DNA of 64,000 nt, taken from positions 10,135,645 through 10,199,644 of the forward strand of contig JABACO010000007.1 in the NCBI GenBank assembly GCA_013339895.1, written 5' to 3'. This document shows positions 33,064 through 43,188 of the stretch, one piece after another; the first letter of the stretch is position 1; every line of letters begins with the position of its first letter. Origin of the DNA: Ephydatia muelleri (Eukaryota; Porifera; Demospongiae; Spongillida; Spongillidae). The translations under genes and the position numbers were made by a program. The notes under the pieces are model-generated. The model was not told the DNA's origin and did no database searches. It saw nothing but the letters and a program-made list of their open reading frames with translations.

Positions 33064-34100
33064 TCTGTCCTGTGATGCTACTTCTGCTGTCTGCAGTCCA
33101 GCTGTGCGTGATTCAACACATTAGTGATGCTTACAGTGGGAGGGGGGGGGGGGGGGGGGCAGGCGTTGGTTGATGATGTCTAACCAACATTCCCACACCA
33201 CATGTTTTGATAGATATGCGTAGTCCAAATACATACATGTACTGTACATGGAGTGAGGTTATGTTGCTCAGTGATTGGCTGATATTTTTATCGTGGTAAC
33301 CATCAGCAACAAAGTTCAAAAGCCCCTCCCAGAGTGACATCCAGGATAATATACATTATTAAAATTAAAATTGCAATTTCCTTTGATCTAACTTCCCACG
33401 TTATCTGATTGGGCAACTACTCTGTGCATGAAATGTATTTATGGTGTGTGTGTTTGTGCATGTGTGTGTGCTTGTGTAACAAAAGTGCATGTCTTTTGAT
33501 GTCTACTTTCTGTAGATTCTCTTGTCAATCAGAAGAGATTGCATCTTGTTCTATTGCCACTGACTGAAAGTCATATGTATGTGCCTGCAGTGCATACATA
33601 CATACATAGACACATACATACATACATAATTTCCATTGCACTTGCACAGTGTACAATACATCAGGGGTGGCGGTACTAAGGGTGTACACAAATATATAAT
33701 GTCTACAATACAGAACAAGAAAGTGTCAAATACTCTTCTGTTCAAAGCTTGGGCTGTACTTACTCAGTGGAATCATGGTGAGCGTGTCTTTATATTCAAA
33801 CCTGGAAATTCGCCATCGTCTTCCAATAGTTGACTCCAGCCGATTAGTAATATAGCAGGCAATGACACAAACTTTCTCACTTGTATTAGTAGCAGGGCCA
33901 GCTAACATGCCATGTAACACGTGGTAGTGTAGTAATAGGAGCGGGGGCAAATGAGAAAATCCAATGCCTGTACGTACATACGTACACACATACGTACGTG
34001 ATGCCATCGTGAATGATGAGCATTGCTATGCATGTTACTGGTAGGGAAATACACACAAAACAACTAAGTGTTTGTTCCATTGGAATTTTCTTGAGTAGAT
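33064..34100. other. No recognised gene; poly-G run
   Basis: An 18-G run lies at 33142-33159, a short CATA microsatellite at 33594-33628 and a short 'tacgta' repeat tract at 33970-34000. No gene supported apart from the uncertain GPCR-like ORF mentioned above. Confidence 0.45.
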
Positions 34101-34541
34101 TTAGTTGTTAGTTGCTGACTTTATTTGTTGAATAGAACACCGGTGACCCATTTGTAGATGCATCTTCAGCCCTTTAGAGGAGCATGATGTGAATGTGCAG
34201 CCTGATGACTGACAATGAAAGGTTTCAGGGTTTCCGATAGTTACTGGGGTAGATGAGGTTGGTAACCTAAAATTTGCAACCATTTCAGTAGACCAGTTAT
34301 GTGTGCGCCTGGGGTGGAATTTGCATCCTTTTTGGTGTGATGGGTGGAACTTGCAATCCGGAACTGGGCATGATGGTGTGGGTACCAGTGGAGATCTTAG
34401 AAAAGTCCTCACTGCTGAGGTGGTTTCTGACAGTCCTGCCAAACTCTCATTTGCATTATTGAATGTCTTCACGGAGAAAGAGATGAGCAGCAGCAATTGC
34501 ACACCAGCACCATCCTGACAGCTCCTCAATCCCAACATCAT
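34101..34541 (-). CDS. Two-zinc-finger ORF of unknown function
   Basis: A 146-codon open frame contains two zinc-finger-like units with the same unusual spacing C-x4-C-x12-H-x4-H. The first starts at CPVPDC and ends at the His pair in 'FHPRRTH'; the second starts at CQSSGC and ends 'MHLQMGH'. Both carry KG before the first His (QKGCKFH, SKGLKMH), as in many C2H2 fingers. About 75 N-terminal residues are low in recognisable features. Finger ORFs of this size occur both in host genes and at the N-termini of retroelement proteins. It lies beside an integrase gene and in inverse orientation to it. No family assigned. Confidence 0.5.
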   Translation of the reverse strand: MMLGLRSCQDGAGVQLLLLISFSVKTFNNANESLAGLSETTSAVRTFLRSPLVPTPSCPVPDCKFHPSHQKGCKFHPRRTHNWSTEMVANFRLPTSSTPVTIGNPETFHCQSSGCTFTSCSSKGLKMHLQMGHRCSIQQIKSATNN

Positions 34542-36182
34542 TAGTGGGATTCACTGTAAGATTAATTCTAGATCAATCAATAGATTTTAAGTATTTTTAA
34601 GGTTACTATTCTAATATCAGGGCACATAAAGTACAAATTTCCACACATCGGAGATAGAGCAGTGGAAGAAAATACTCCATATCAACATGAATTCAAAGTG
34701 CAGGAGCCTCAGAAAGAATCACAATAGCTAGTAACTTAAAGTTGTGTCACTATGGGTTATAAAACATAAACTGTTATGCATGCAGGAGACAATGACAAAA
34801 GCTGATGATGGTGCAGACAGCTGTACTGTTGTGGCTGGGCACTTAGGAGAAGAGGCTGCAGATGATGGTGCGCCTACTGATGTGTGGCAAGGTAGAGTCT
34901 TTGTCCCTGCAGAATGTTTTGTTCTGTCACATTGATGTTACGTCAGGACACATGGGTTTGAAAAAAGCATTAGCCCGAATCACGGAGAGATTTGCTTGGA
35001 AAGGCATGACTGAAGATGTAAAGAGCATTTAAGTCCATATAACCATTCCATTCTAATTTATTCGTACTTATGCAGATATCAACTGGTGTTCAGTGCCAGC
35101 ACATCAATTTGAAGCTGACAACCACCACACCTGAACTCTGCCCTGTACCTTGATTTCATGTTGGAATAGATTTTTGGGTCCTGTAACTCCTGAATCAGTT
35201 CATGGAAATAGGTACATATTAACCCTGAGTGATTATTTCACCAAGTGGGTGGAAGCAGTTCCACTTCCAACAAGAGGCTCCAGAAGTTGCAAAATCACTT
35301 CTGAAGGTACATGTATGAGTAATTTAGCTGATTTTCATAGTGCAAGAGTATCCTATCCAAACTGATGAAGTACTCCTTTGTCATTGTTGGCAGATTTTCA
35401 TGCGTATGGGGTTTCCCAGGTTACTGACAAGTGACCAAGGTAGGAAAATTCAAAAGCAATCTTGACAGATAGATGATGAAGATATTAGGAATTAAGCATC
35501 ATTTTACCACACTGTACCACCGACAGGTAATGTGTATACAGTGCATGAGTTTAGTACTGATTAATCTTCTTACATTGGGGTCATTCTCTATACCAATTCA
35601 ACTCAGGCATTGACACCTATGTTTCAAACGTCTGTAATATCTTATGGGACTTGTTTACTCCGTTACTCTATACACTAATCTCAATAACTAGCCCTTAAGG
35701 TCAATTGGTTTATTTGCTACAAGGTGCGAAAAATTTGACTACAAATGTAAACATTGCAATGCCTCTTTGTGGTCATATATCTGCACTGCAATTTTTATTA
35801 AACACTTATACAACCCTCTAAGGGCTATATTTCAATGCCATAAACATGACTGGGGCATGTTCAGTGACCAAACTAACTGAAAGTTTAGCTTTATTTCCTT
35901 GTCATTTAATAATGACCGCTTTTAAAGTTATTATTCTTTGAAAATAAGAAACAGCATGTTGTTTCTTACCTTTTTTCCAAACTTCTATAACGGGATGAAA
36001 CTTGATTCCATTCAAATGCCACATTGAAATGAGTGAGTCTTTGAAGATGTTTATCCAGCGTAATTGGATTAATGACGTCCTTGAGTGTCCTTATCAAAAT
36101 TTTGGTGTGCTTATCAAAGCGCTCGCTCTACCAACTACAATACGTTCCACCTCAAAAGTGTTTCGTGCAGGTCGGGCCATTT

Positions 36183-36233
36183 GATAACAAAGACCTCATT
36201 GCACTGTATGCTAACAATGACCTCTTTGTTATC
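36183..36233. other. Hairpin-forming inverted repeat
   Basis: 'gataacaaagacctcatt' faces 'aatgacctctttgttatc' with a 15-bp loop; 17 of 18 stem positions pair. It lies inside the TIR transposon. Confidence 0.8.
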
Positions 36234-36599
36234 GAGTCCTCCTCTCCATTGCACCAGCAACTTGCCCGTGCCGAATATATAGGTACGATCGCCCGCCATA
36301 AGACACAAGTGCTTTGTTTTGTTTTACAGTCATCGTAAGTTCCGTCACGCTTTTTTTTCCCCAATCATCGTCGCTATATTTCGGTCAGTAACAGTCACAT
36401 CATGTCATTGTTTCAACGCAGTTGTGATCCACTCAAGTGTTACACGAGGAAGAGATCTCATAACGCTCGTAGTGATTTGAGGCCAGTATCGAGTAATTTA
36501 GTCGCAAGCTTTCCACTGCTAATGTTAAGTCCGATACACAAGATTTGTTCGATGTGCCGTAGAAAGCTTTATGTCATGTAGAATACGTCATCAAGTGTT

Positions 36600-37043
36600 T
36601 TGCATCTTTCTGATAGTATACCTCAAAATAGCACTGAAAACTCAAGTTGGGCAGATATGAGTTTTTTGATCCAAGGAGTTGTGGATCACGAGGACCATGA
36701 TCAACTCACGACTGATGCTGAAGGCAGCATTGAACTACCAGAGCAAGGTTGTGACCTAAATACGACAACCAGATGTACTGACGAAGATGGGAGTGGCTCC
36801 GGTGTAGCTAGCAAGAAAAGATGTCAAGGATCGAAGTGAAAGCAGCCCTCCTGCAACCACGAAGGACGTTGTTAAAGCTTTCTACCATAGTGATGACAGT
36901 AATGCCAGCAAAAAGGACTTTGTGTCTGTTGTGACTGCAGAGGGTAAACCAGAACATTGCCAAAAGAGGTTGCTACTCTGTAATCTGAAAGAGCTATATG
37001 AGCAATTCAAGTCCCATAAGATATTACAGACTTTTGAAACATA
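36600..37043 (+). pseudogene. Protein remnant of the TIR transposon
   Basis: An acidic ORF (36600-36839) continues after a frame slip into a frame with 'VVKAFYHSDDSNASKKDF' and 'KRLLLCNLKELYEQFKSH', ending at a TAG inside the right terminal repeat. The order 'V.FY..D..S...KD' followed by 'KR.LL.NLKEL...F' resembles an N-terminal module of uncharacterised transposon-like proteins of cnidarians and sponges. That comparison is from memory and unverified. No catalytic domain is left, so the element is non-autonomous. Confidence 0.45.
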
Positions 37044-37807
37044 GGTGTCAATGCCTGAGTTGAAAAGGTATAGAATGACCCATTGGCTTGTCAGGCTAAT
37101 GGGTTTGATGAAAGGTGGAACCAAACATTGAAAAATATGATCATGAAATATGTCAGTTTAAAGGAAAGAGTTATGGGATGAATATCTGGGCGCCAGTGTT
37201 TTTGCATACAATACAAGTCGTCATGAGTCATCATTACACACACCCTTTGAAGCTGACATATTTGGATCCAGGAAGCCAATTGTTGAGCAATTACACGAAG
37301 TCTTCAGAAAGTGTTGTGCCGGTAAACATAATGATGACGTGTATTTTCTACGCAAAACTATATTTTGTATACGTTTTGGTATATGTGATCACAATCCTTC
37401 TCTTTTAAATTGATTTTGTAGTGGTCTCAATAAGCATAGGCAGGAGACACTTGAGAGGGTGGAGAAAAACATATCAATCATGCAGACAATGCAAAAAACT
37501 GCATATGATCAGAAGCAATGCAAATTTCAGGTTTGTGCAAGTGTGCATATGTATAAATACAGATCAATTGCAGACATGTAGATACATGTTTTTATTGTGT
37601 TTATTCCACAGGTGGGCATGAAGGTGCTTCAAAAGAATTCCAGGAGGTGTAAACGTAAAGGAGGAAAAATGGATCCCAAATCGCTGAGCCCAAGCCTGAT
37701 AACTTGTGACCTTGGTAAAGACTTTTACTCTCTTGTGACATTAGATCAATAGAAGATTGTGACCAAGAGGATCAATGGTGCTCACCTCAAGTTATATGCC
37801 TACGTCC

Positions 37808-38057
37808 ACCATCATCTCCTCACCAGCCCACACCACCTGCATCCCTTCACCAGCCCACACCACCTGCATCCCTTCACCAGTCCACACCCCCTGCATCTCC
37901 TCATCAGTCCACACCACCTGCATCTCCTCATCAGTCCACACCACCTGCATCCCCTCATCAGTCCACACCACCTGCATCTCCTCATCAGTCCACACCACCT
38001 GCATCTCCTCATCAGTCCACACCACCTGCATCTCCTCATCAGTCCACACCACCTGAG
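37808..38057. repeat. 27-bp coding-type minisatellite
   Basis: About nine 27-bp units (consensus 'ccacaccacctgcatctcct' plus 'catcagt') fall inside the last exon of the integrase gene. The unit is a multiple of three, so each frame gives a 9-residue repeat; one frame reads TPPASPHQS and joins TPPEVVDKGNEDKRSELN downstream. That frame is one base off the upstream integrase frame. Confidence 0.93.
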
Positions 38058-38139
38058 GTTGTGGACAAAGGCAATGAAGACAAAAGAAGTGAACTAAATC
38101 ACACAGCACTTCATGAACAGCTTTATTCCCCACACCTGT

Positions 38140-38740
38140 TGCGTTTATGGCGTGTGAGCTGCTTTACAAAGCTGAAGAAGATGATGAAGAATTAGATGTA
38201 AGTTCTCACTCATTTCACATTAAAGTTTTAATGGGACCTTCTTCATTATGTGCACAGGAAAATACATTGCATTTGCAGAAGGATGAATTTGCCCTGAGTA
38301 AAGAGATCTGTGTCACTTTGGATAGATTACCGAATGTACTTTGGAGAATCACCTATAAGGGAAGTGTGTGGAGGTGATTTTGTGATCATCAATGATGACC
38401 TCCATCATGAGTTTAACATGTTCAAAATCAAACTCTCCTCACACCTTATTCTCATCCCTGGATGGTACGTGCAGTGTAGTTGAAGGGATAGAACTGCTTA
38501 TGTTTTGGTACACATCATGCAAGTAAAATATCAACTAAACCACTGCAAGTACTAGAGAAAACTTACTTTCTCATGTCTGCATCAGATCTTGATAACTTCT
38601 GCCAGTGGGTATATGACACAAGAAAGTTGTGCCTAAATGGAGATATCACCTGCCTACTATCATTTAATGAGGAGCATGCCATTACACCATCTTCATGTTT
38701 AAAAGTAATGAATGAGGATAATATGATATGATAAGCTACT
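38140..38740 (+). other. Exon-like remnants downstream of the integrase gene
   Basis: Two pieces look spliced. One ends 'LYKAEEDDEELD' at a GTAAGT donor (about 38198); the next starts after 'gtgcacag' (about 38260) with 'ENTLHLQKDEFALSKEICVT'. A third open piece reads 'DLDNFCQWVYDTRKLCL' at about 38590. They could be further exons of the integrase gene's C-terminal extension. No domain recognised. Confidence 0.35.
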
Positions 38741-40039
38741 TCCAGGTATTATATGGTTGTACTAGAATAGACAGAGGCTTGGTAGACAGGTTGACCTTTG
38801 CCAAACGCGTCAGTTCACAGTAAACACCGTTCTACATTTTGAAAATTTGTAGTTCTAAACATGCACTGGGTGTGGCCGTGTGGTACATTTGTTGCTACAA
38901 ATACAAATATTGCGGTTTTCATGTATAGAGAAGGTGTACATATTTCTACACAACAAAATGAACCAACATGTAGACAGGCAACGTATTTCGAGTGAGCCTA
39001 TGAACCTTTTACGAGTAAAACTAGGTAGCTTTGAAGCCAGCATGTGAACCATTTTTCTAGTGAATACCACAAGCAGGCGAGTAACACCAATCTCACCAGA
39101 GCTCAAGGCATCAGACAAAGAGAACAAAAATGGGAGGACAAACAAATCTGGAGAATAGAAAATGTACTTTCACGTGAGATCATGCAGTTAGGTGATTGAT
39201 TACATGCCATTTCATTGCAGGCACCAAAGTAAAAGACAAGGGCAGAACATCCTTATTGTAAGTATGCAAACAAAAGGACTAAGAGACAAGCTGGATGTGC
39301 CAGAGCTCCAGTCATGCGACACAAATAACTCCTTCAACCAGTTGTAGAATGTGTTGAATAACCTCAACCGACCGGTTGTTATTTTATAGAGGTGTTGCAA
39401 GTGGCATCAAGTGTGTATTGTTGCAATAATGCTGGGCATGTGGCTTGCTGGTGAAGTTGTGATGTGTAAACTATTTAGGTAAGAAAGATGAAAAACAGCT
39501 CTCTTAATGTGGTATTAAACAGGAAGGGGGTGATGGAAAGAGAAGATGCTTGTACATCACAACAAATGGTCAACATACACTTCTGATTTTGTTTTGTCGA
39601 ATATTGAACATCCATATTGGGCCATTAAATAAAGCTGAGCAGAAACACAAATATGGTTCACGAAGAACAGTACACAGCATTATTAAAAGCTTGTCAGACA
39701 AGCTTCTTTTGGCAGCCAAAATTGATCAGACTGGATTGAGTTAGGTGATCCCATTTTTGCTCGGAATTAAGTTAACGCCCCTGTATCATGTGACCACTAC
39801 TGGTAGTCACATGAGATGGATAAAACAGAAGGTGTAGGGGTGTGATTTGGTGACTTCGTTTATTATCCAATGTCAGGTTACACCAGAGATAATATATATA
39901 TTATCTCTGGTTACGCAGGCTGGAAAAAAAGAAATGTTAGTAGCTGGGGATGGGTGGGTTAAGCAGGTTATGTGAGCTATAACTTCACAGTCACCTAGAG
40001 TTACAGAAATTGTATAGCCATGGACAGAGTAAGAACAAG
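38741..40039. other. No gene recognised; perfect 28-bp palindrome
   Basis: The only definite structure is the perfect palindrome at 39883-39910 (ccagagataatata and its complement) and a smaller one around 39788-39815 ('catgtgac...gtcacatg'). Confidence 0.5.
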
Positions 40040-40349
40040 ATGGAGGCATTAAGGAATGAATTAGAAGCGAAAATTAACAAGCTTCAGGTATGTTACATGG
40101 TGATCTGAAATTGGTGTTAACAGAGCTGGTTTCAATTTCACTGAACACTTCCACTTCTTGGAAGAAAAATCATGACATTGCTGTGGGGCAAGCCAAAAAA
40201 AACGGAACAAGCTTCAAGAGAAGGAGGAGCTTGAAGAAGGGATGAGAGGAGAAATTAAAAAATTAAAGACAGTGTTCGAAACTGAACAGCAGGAGAAGGA
40301 GGAGCTTCATATCAAGCTAAAAGAGTGTGAGGACAAGCTTCAAGAGAAG
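40040..40349 (+). CDS. Coiled-coil protein exons, partial gene
   Basis: Exon 1 starts at ATG 40040 (MEALRNELEAKINKLQ) and ends at 40087 before GTATGT. A second exon ends at 40349, also before GTATGT, and encodes charged heptad-like sequence (KLQEKEELEEGMRGEIKKL, then EQQEKEELHIKLKECEDKLQ). The acceptor of the second exon is uncertain (around 40170-40205). Sequence of this kind forms long coiled coils; no specific family can be named. Downstream exons are not seen: the LTR element begins 457 bp further on and may have interrupted the gene. Confidence 0.45.
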
Positions 40350-40806
40350 GTATGTACATGTTAAATGCAGCATGTTGAGAGTGATTTCACAAATGGTACA
40401 ACTACTCTGGTGTGATGAAGGAGGAGGTGCAGTTAATCTGATTTGAAATGTGTTGGTTCACAAATGATTTGTTCCCTTCATTGCAAATGTCAAAAATAAA
40501 CCATAGATTCTAGTGAGAATGGTAAGTATCAAACTACTACTACTTACTACTGTGGTGGACCCTCCTACAGGAGGTCATGTCAGTTTACATAAATAATGTA
40601 ATTTTTGTAATTTCCCCATTACAGCCCATTTGGATGACATCGCAGCAATATTTATGGTGGTTTGATTCTTCACAAAATATGGCAACCTTTAGATCCATCC
40701 CTTACTTATCCATCATACTACATTGTTATGCCTACTTATGAATATGCTTTCTTTTTGATATGATCTCTTTTCTATACAATATCCAAGTGTTATTTTAACC
40801 AGTAAT

Positions 40807-40934
40807 TGTTGTGTATTAACTATCTAATTATGCATACATGTACTCCGCGCATGCGCATGCTGGCTCGTTGACGTGTGAGCCATATTTGTGAGTAGTGTTG
40901 TTCGGATTCCATCGTGGACGTCGGGTACAAAATA
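40807..40934 (+). repeat. 5' LTR
   Basis: Starts TGTTGTGTATTAAC and ends about TACAAAATA; about 128 bp, extremely short for an LTR. Paired with 44439-44560. Confidence 0.88.
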
Positions 40935-40974
40935 GCACTTGGCGATACACAAAATCACGGAAGCATCTCGCAAA

Positions 40975-42374
40975 GCAAAACCATTTGACCCCGACTTAGA
41001 GAAAATAGAGGACTACAAGGAAAGTTTGACTTTTACTGTATTGCGCACCAGGTAGCGGACGATAGGAAGAAAGCGTTCTTTCTACCAACAGCAGATGAGG
41101 TGTTCTCCACCCTTGCTGGGGGTGAGTCCTTTACCAAGTTGGATCTAGCTCGTGCTTTTAAGCAAATGGAAGTTGAAGAAAAAAGTCAACCACTTCTAAC
41201 AATGAACAGGCACCTCGGACTGTTTCAGTTCCAGCGACTCCCCTTTGGTGTTGCTACAGCCCCAGCCATGTGGCAGAGTGCAATGTCAATTGTTTTGCAA
41301 GGCTGCAAAAAGGTAGTGTACTATATGGATGACATATTGGTTACAGGTAGCACCAGGATGGAGCATGAAGCGAACCTGAGACATGATTATCAGAGATTGC
41401 AACACTTTGGCCTAAAAATCAACTTAGACAAGTGCTGATTCTTCTGGAAAACTGTCAATTTCCTGGGTCACCGTATATCTCCAGAAGGTATCCGGCCAAC
41501 AGAAGACAGAGTGAACGGTATCCTATCAGCCCCAGTTCCTCAGAATAAGTCAGAACTGAAATCCTTCATTGGTCTCATGTCATACAATTCTAAGTTCTTA
41601 CCTTCCTTGGCTACAGTCCTCCACCCTCTCTACAAGCGGCTATGGAAGGAGGCGAAATGGATGTGGTTCAAGGAGCAGGAACTGGCAGTCATGTCTGCTA
41701 GAGAAATGGTTAGCAAAGCCACTGTTCTAGTGCATTGTGACCCTAGCAGACCTATCAAGGGTTACTGTGACGCGTCATCAGTTGGTGTTGGGGCCTGTTT
41801 GGTGCACATTTTCGGAGGAGAGGAACGACCAGTTATGAATGCCTCTAGGACACTTTCTCAGGTGGAAACCAATTATGCTCAAATTGAGCGTGAAGCCTTA
41901 GCAATAATTTTTGCTGTGCAGAGGTTCCACCAGTATTTGTATGGAAGGGAATTGTGCTTGTCACGTACCACCAGCCGCTGTGCAAGATTTTTGGACATGA
42001 TCAAGCAATTCCTACCCTAGCGGCAGCATTGGGCTCTCATTTTGAGTGCCTACAAGTATACAATTCAGTACATCCCAGGTGAGCAGAATAGCTGTGCAGA
42101 CTGCTTATCAAGACTTCCAGTAAAGAAACACGACACTGGAACCACTACTGATATTTTAGCTCTTGATTGGTTCACCATTCCAGTCACTGCAGTGGATATT
42201 CCTGCAGCAACATGAAAGGATTCAACACTTGCAAGCATACTGCAGTGGGTACGACATGGGAACTGGTCATCACATTCCACAGAAGCCATCAACCCATTCC
42301 TAAGACGACGTTATGAGTTAAGCTGTCAAGAAGGTTGTGTCTTGTGGGGCCAACGGGTTATCATTCCATTACAG
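40975..42374 (+). pseudogene. gag-RT-RNase H of the LTR element (deleted and broken)
   Basis: A short gag-like start (FDPDLEKIEDY, then FDFYCIAHQVADDRKKAFFL) joins in frame to the reverse-transcriptase palm (FSTLAGGESFTKLDLARAFK, QFQRLPFGVATAPA, catalytic YYMDDILV). The connection and RNase H regions follow (GYCDASSVGVGACLVH, EREALAIIFAVQRFHQYLYG, IQYIPGEQNSCADCLSRLP). The gag C-terminus, protease and RT fingers are missing between about 41083 and 41090. In-frame stops are TGA 41436, TAG 42018 and TGA near 42213; a one-base slip lies upstream of the gag piece. The open frame ends at the nested insertion. Confidence 0.9.
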
Positions 42375-42384
42375 CGGTGGCGGA

Positions 42385-42387
<3 letters not shown>

Positions 42388-42421
<34 letters not shown>
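42388..42421. repeat. 34-bp poly-G run
   Basis: Uninterrupted G immediately inside the left end of the nested element; its true length is uncertain because homopolymers of this size are hard to sequence. Confidence 0.95.
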
Positions 42422-42422
<1 letters not shown>

Positions 42423-42709
42423 GGGTAGGAGGGGTATTTACCTCCCCAACTTTTCTGGACAGAATTATTATTCATTACTAAAACGTCATATAACCAGTTA
42501 ATAAGTGATTATCCAATTAATACGTAGTGTTGGAATTAATGAAGCGCAAAAAATTCACATCGGACGACGGCGAACAAAAGAACAGACGAAGCTTATTGGA
42601 TTTTTGGCACGGACAATTAAAACTCCAGCGATCCCTATGCCTCCCACGGATGATTCTTGTGTCCTTCCAGTTCGATCTGAGGACGTTGAAACAGCGACAA
42701 CCGCGGTGA

Positions 42710-42774
42710 CAACTGATGTGAGGCTGATGCACGAAGAGGATGATCCTCTTCGTGCATCATCCTCACATCAGTTG
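42710..42774. other. 65-bp near-perfect palindrome
   Basis: 'caactgatgtgaggctgatg' is mirrored by 'catcatcctcacatcagttg' around a centre at 'gaggatgatcctc', with one or two mismatches and no loop to speak of. Confidence 0.9.
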
Positions 42775-43188
42775 CCCGATGATGCTGTAGTTCAAGATGG
42801 CTCAGAGGAGGGTCCAGCGCATTTGGATTTTATTTTAGGATCTGATTCAGATATCCTTTAGCACTCTGAAAAGAGTCAAAAGCTACTTGCGTTCTAGCAT
42901 GAAGCAATCATGTCTGAACCATTTAATCACGTGCAATACATATAAGGAAGAACTTGACCAACTTGACTTGAAAGCCATAGCTAACTCTTTTGTACATGGT
43001 AAAGAGAATAGGATGAACAAAATCGGACTGTTTAAAATTAATATTCTGTGTAATTGTCGATCTTTGCAATAGAATTAAAGAGCCGTTAATTAATTTGCGC
43101 ATGCGCAATAGTTGTATACCACGCCCATTCATTAATCATTCATAGCCTTACCCCCCACTTAAAAATACCTTCCCCCGCCCCTGCATTA

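Larger units (their letters stand above)
35578..37081. mobile_element. 1.5-kb TIR DNA transposon inside an integrase intron
   Basis: The inverted termini start GGGTCATTCT and stay similar for about 85 bp (35578-35665 against 36995-37081), sharing 'aactcaggcattgacaccta' and 'ctgtaatatcttatgggac'. ATTG flanks both sides (35574-35577 and 37082-37085), a likely 4-bp target duplication. Removing the element and one ATTG leaves a 60-bp intron with donor GTAATG, a possible branch point TACTGAT and acceptor TTGTCAG. The superfamily is not assigned. Confidence 0.8.
34913..38097 (+). pseudogene. Intron-containing integrase gene (Ty3-type/KRBA2-like), decayed
   Basis: Exon-like blocks at 34913-35017, 35076-35306, 35394-35526, 37095-37313, 37422-37530 and 37612-38097 are separated by GT-AG intervals. 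Read in order they give an H2C2 zinc-binding region (GHMGLKKALARITERFAWKG), the DDE core (FLGPVTPESVHGNRYILTLS with DYFTKW; LLTSDQG; YHRQ joined to ANGFDERWNQTLKNM with the catalytic Glu), AYNTSRHESSLHTPFE, then a C-terminal VGMKVLQKNSRR / KGGKMDPK domain as in GPY/F modules. The second zinc-pair Cys is not clear. TGA (35154) and TAG codons plus at least four single-base frame slips break it. Pol genes of LTR elements normally lack introns, so a spliced, once-domesticated host gene is the preferred reading; an old retroelement with fortuitous splice sites is the alternative. No reverse transcriptase is nearby. Confidence 0.7.
42372..43183. mobile_element. 812-bp DNA transposon nested in the LTR element
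   Basis: It starts CAGCGGTGGCGGAACC and ends with CCCCGCCCCTG, inverted-repeat-like ends (CAG..GGCGG). CATTA occurs on both sides (42367-42371 and 43184-43188), a 5-bp target duplication. Excising it with one CATTA restores a continuous pol reading frame across 'IPL' to 'SLC'. Inside are a 34-G run, a 65-bp palindrome and one 118-codon acidic ORF (42505-42861) without a known domain. Ends and size suggest a non-autonomous hAT-like element, though 5 bp is short for hAT. Confidence 0.85.

Noticed and set aside
39400-39475. Possible CCHC zinc knuckle (Cys-rich bit with GHVAC)
   Set aside because: Spacing does not fit a retroviral knuckle and the frame is closed on both sides.
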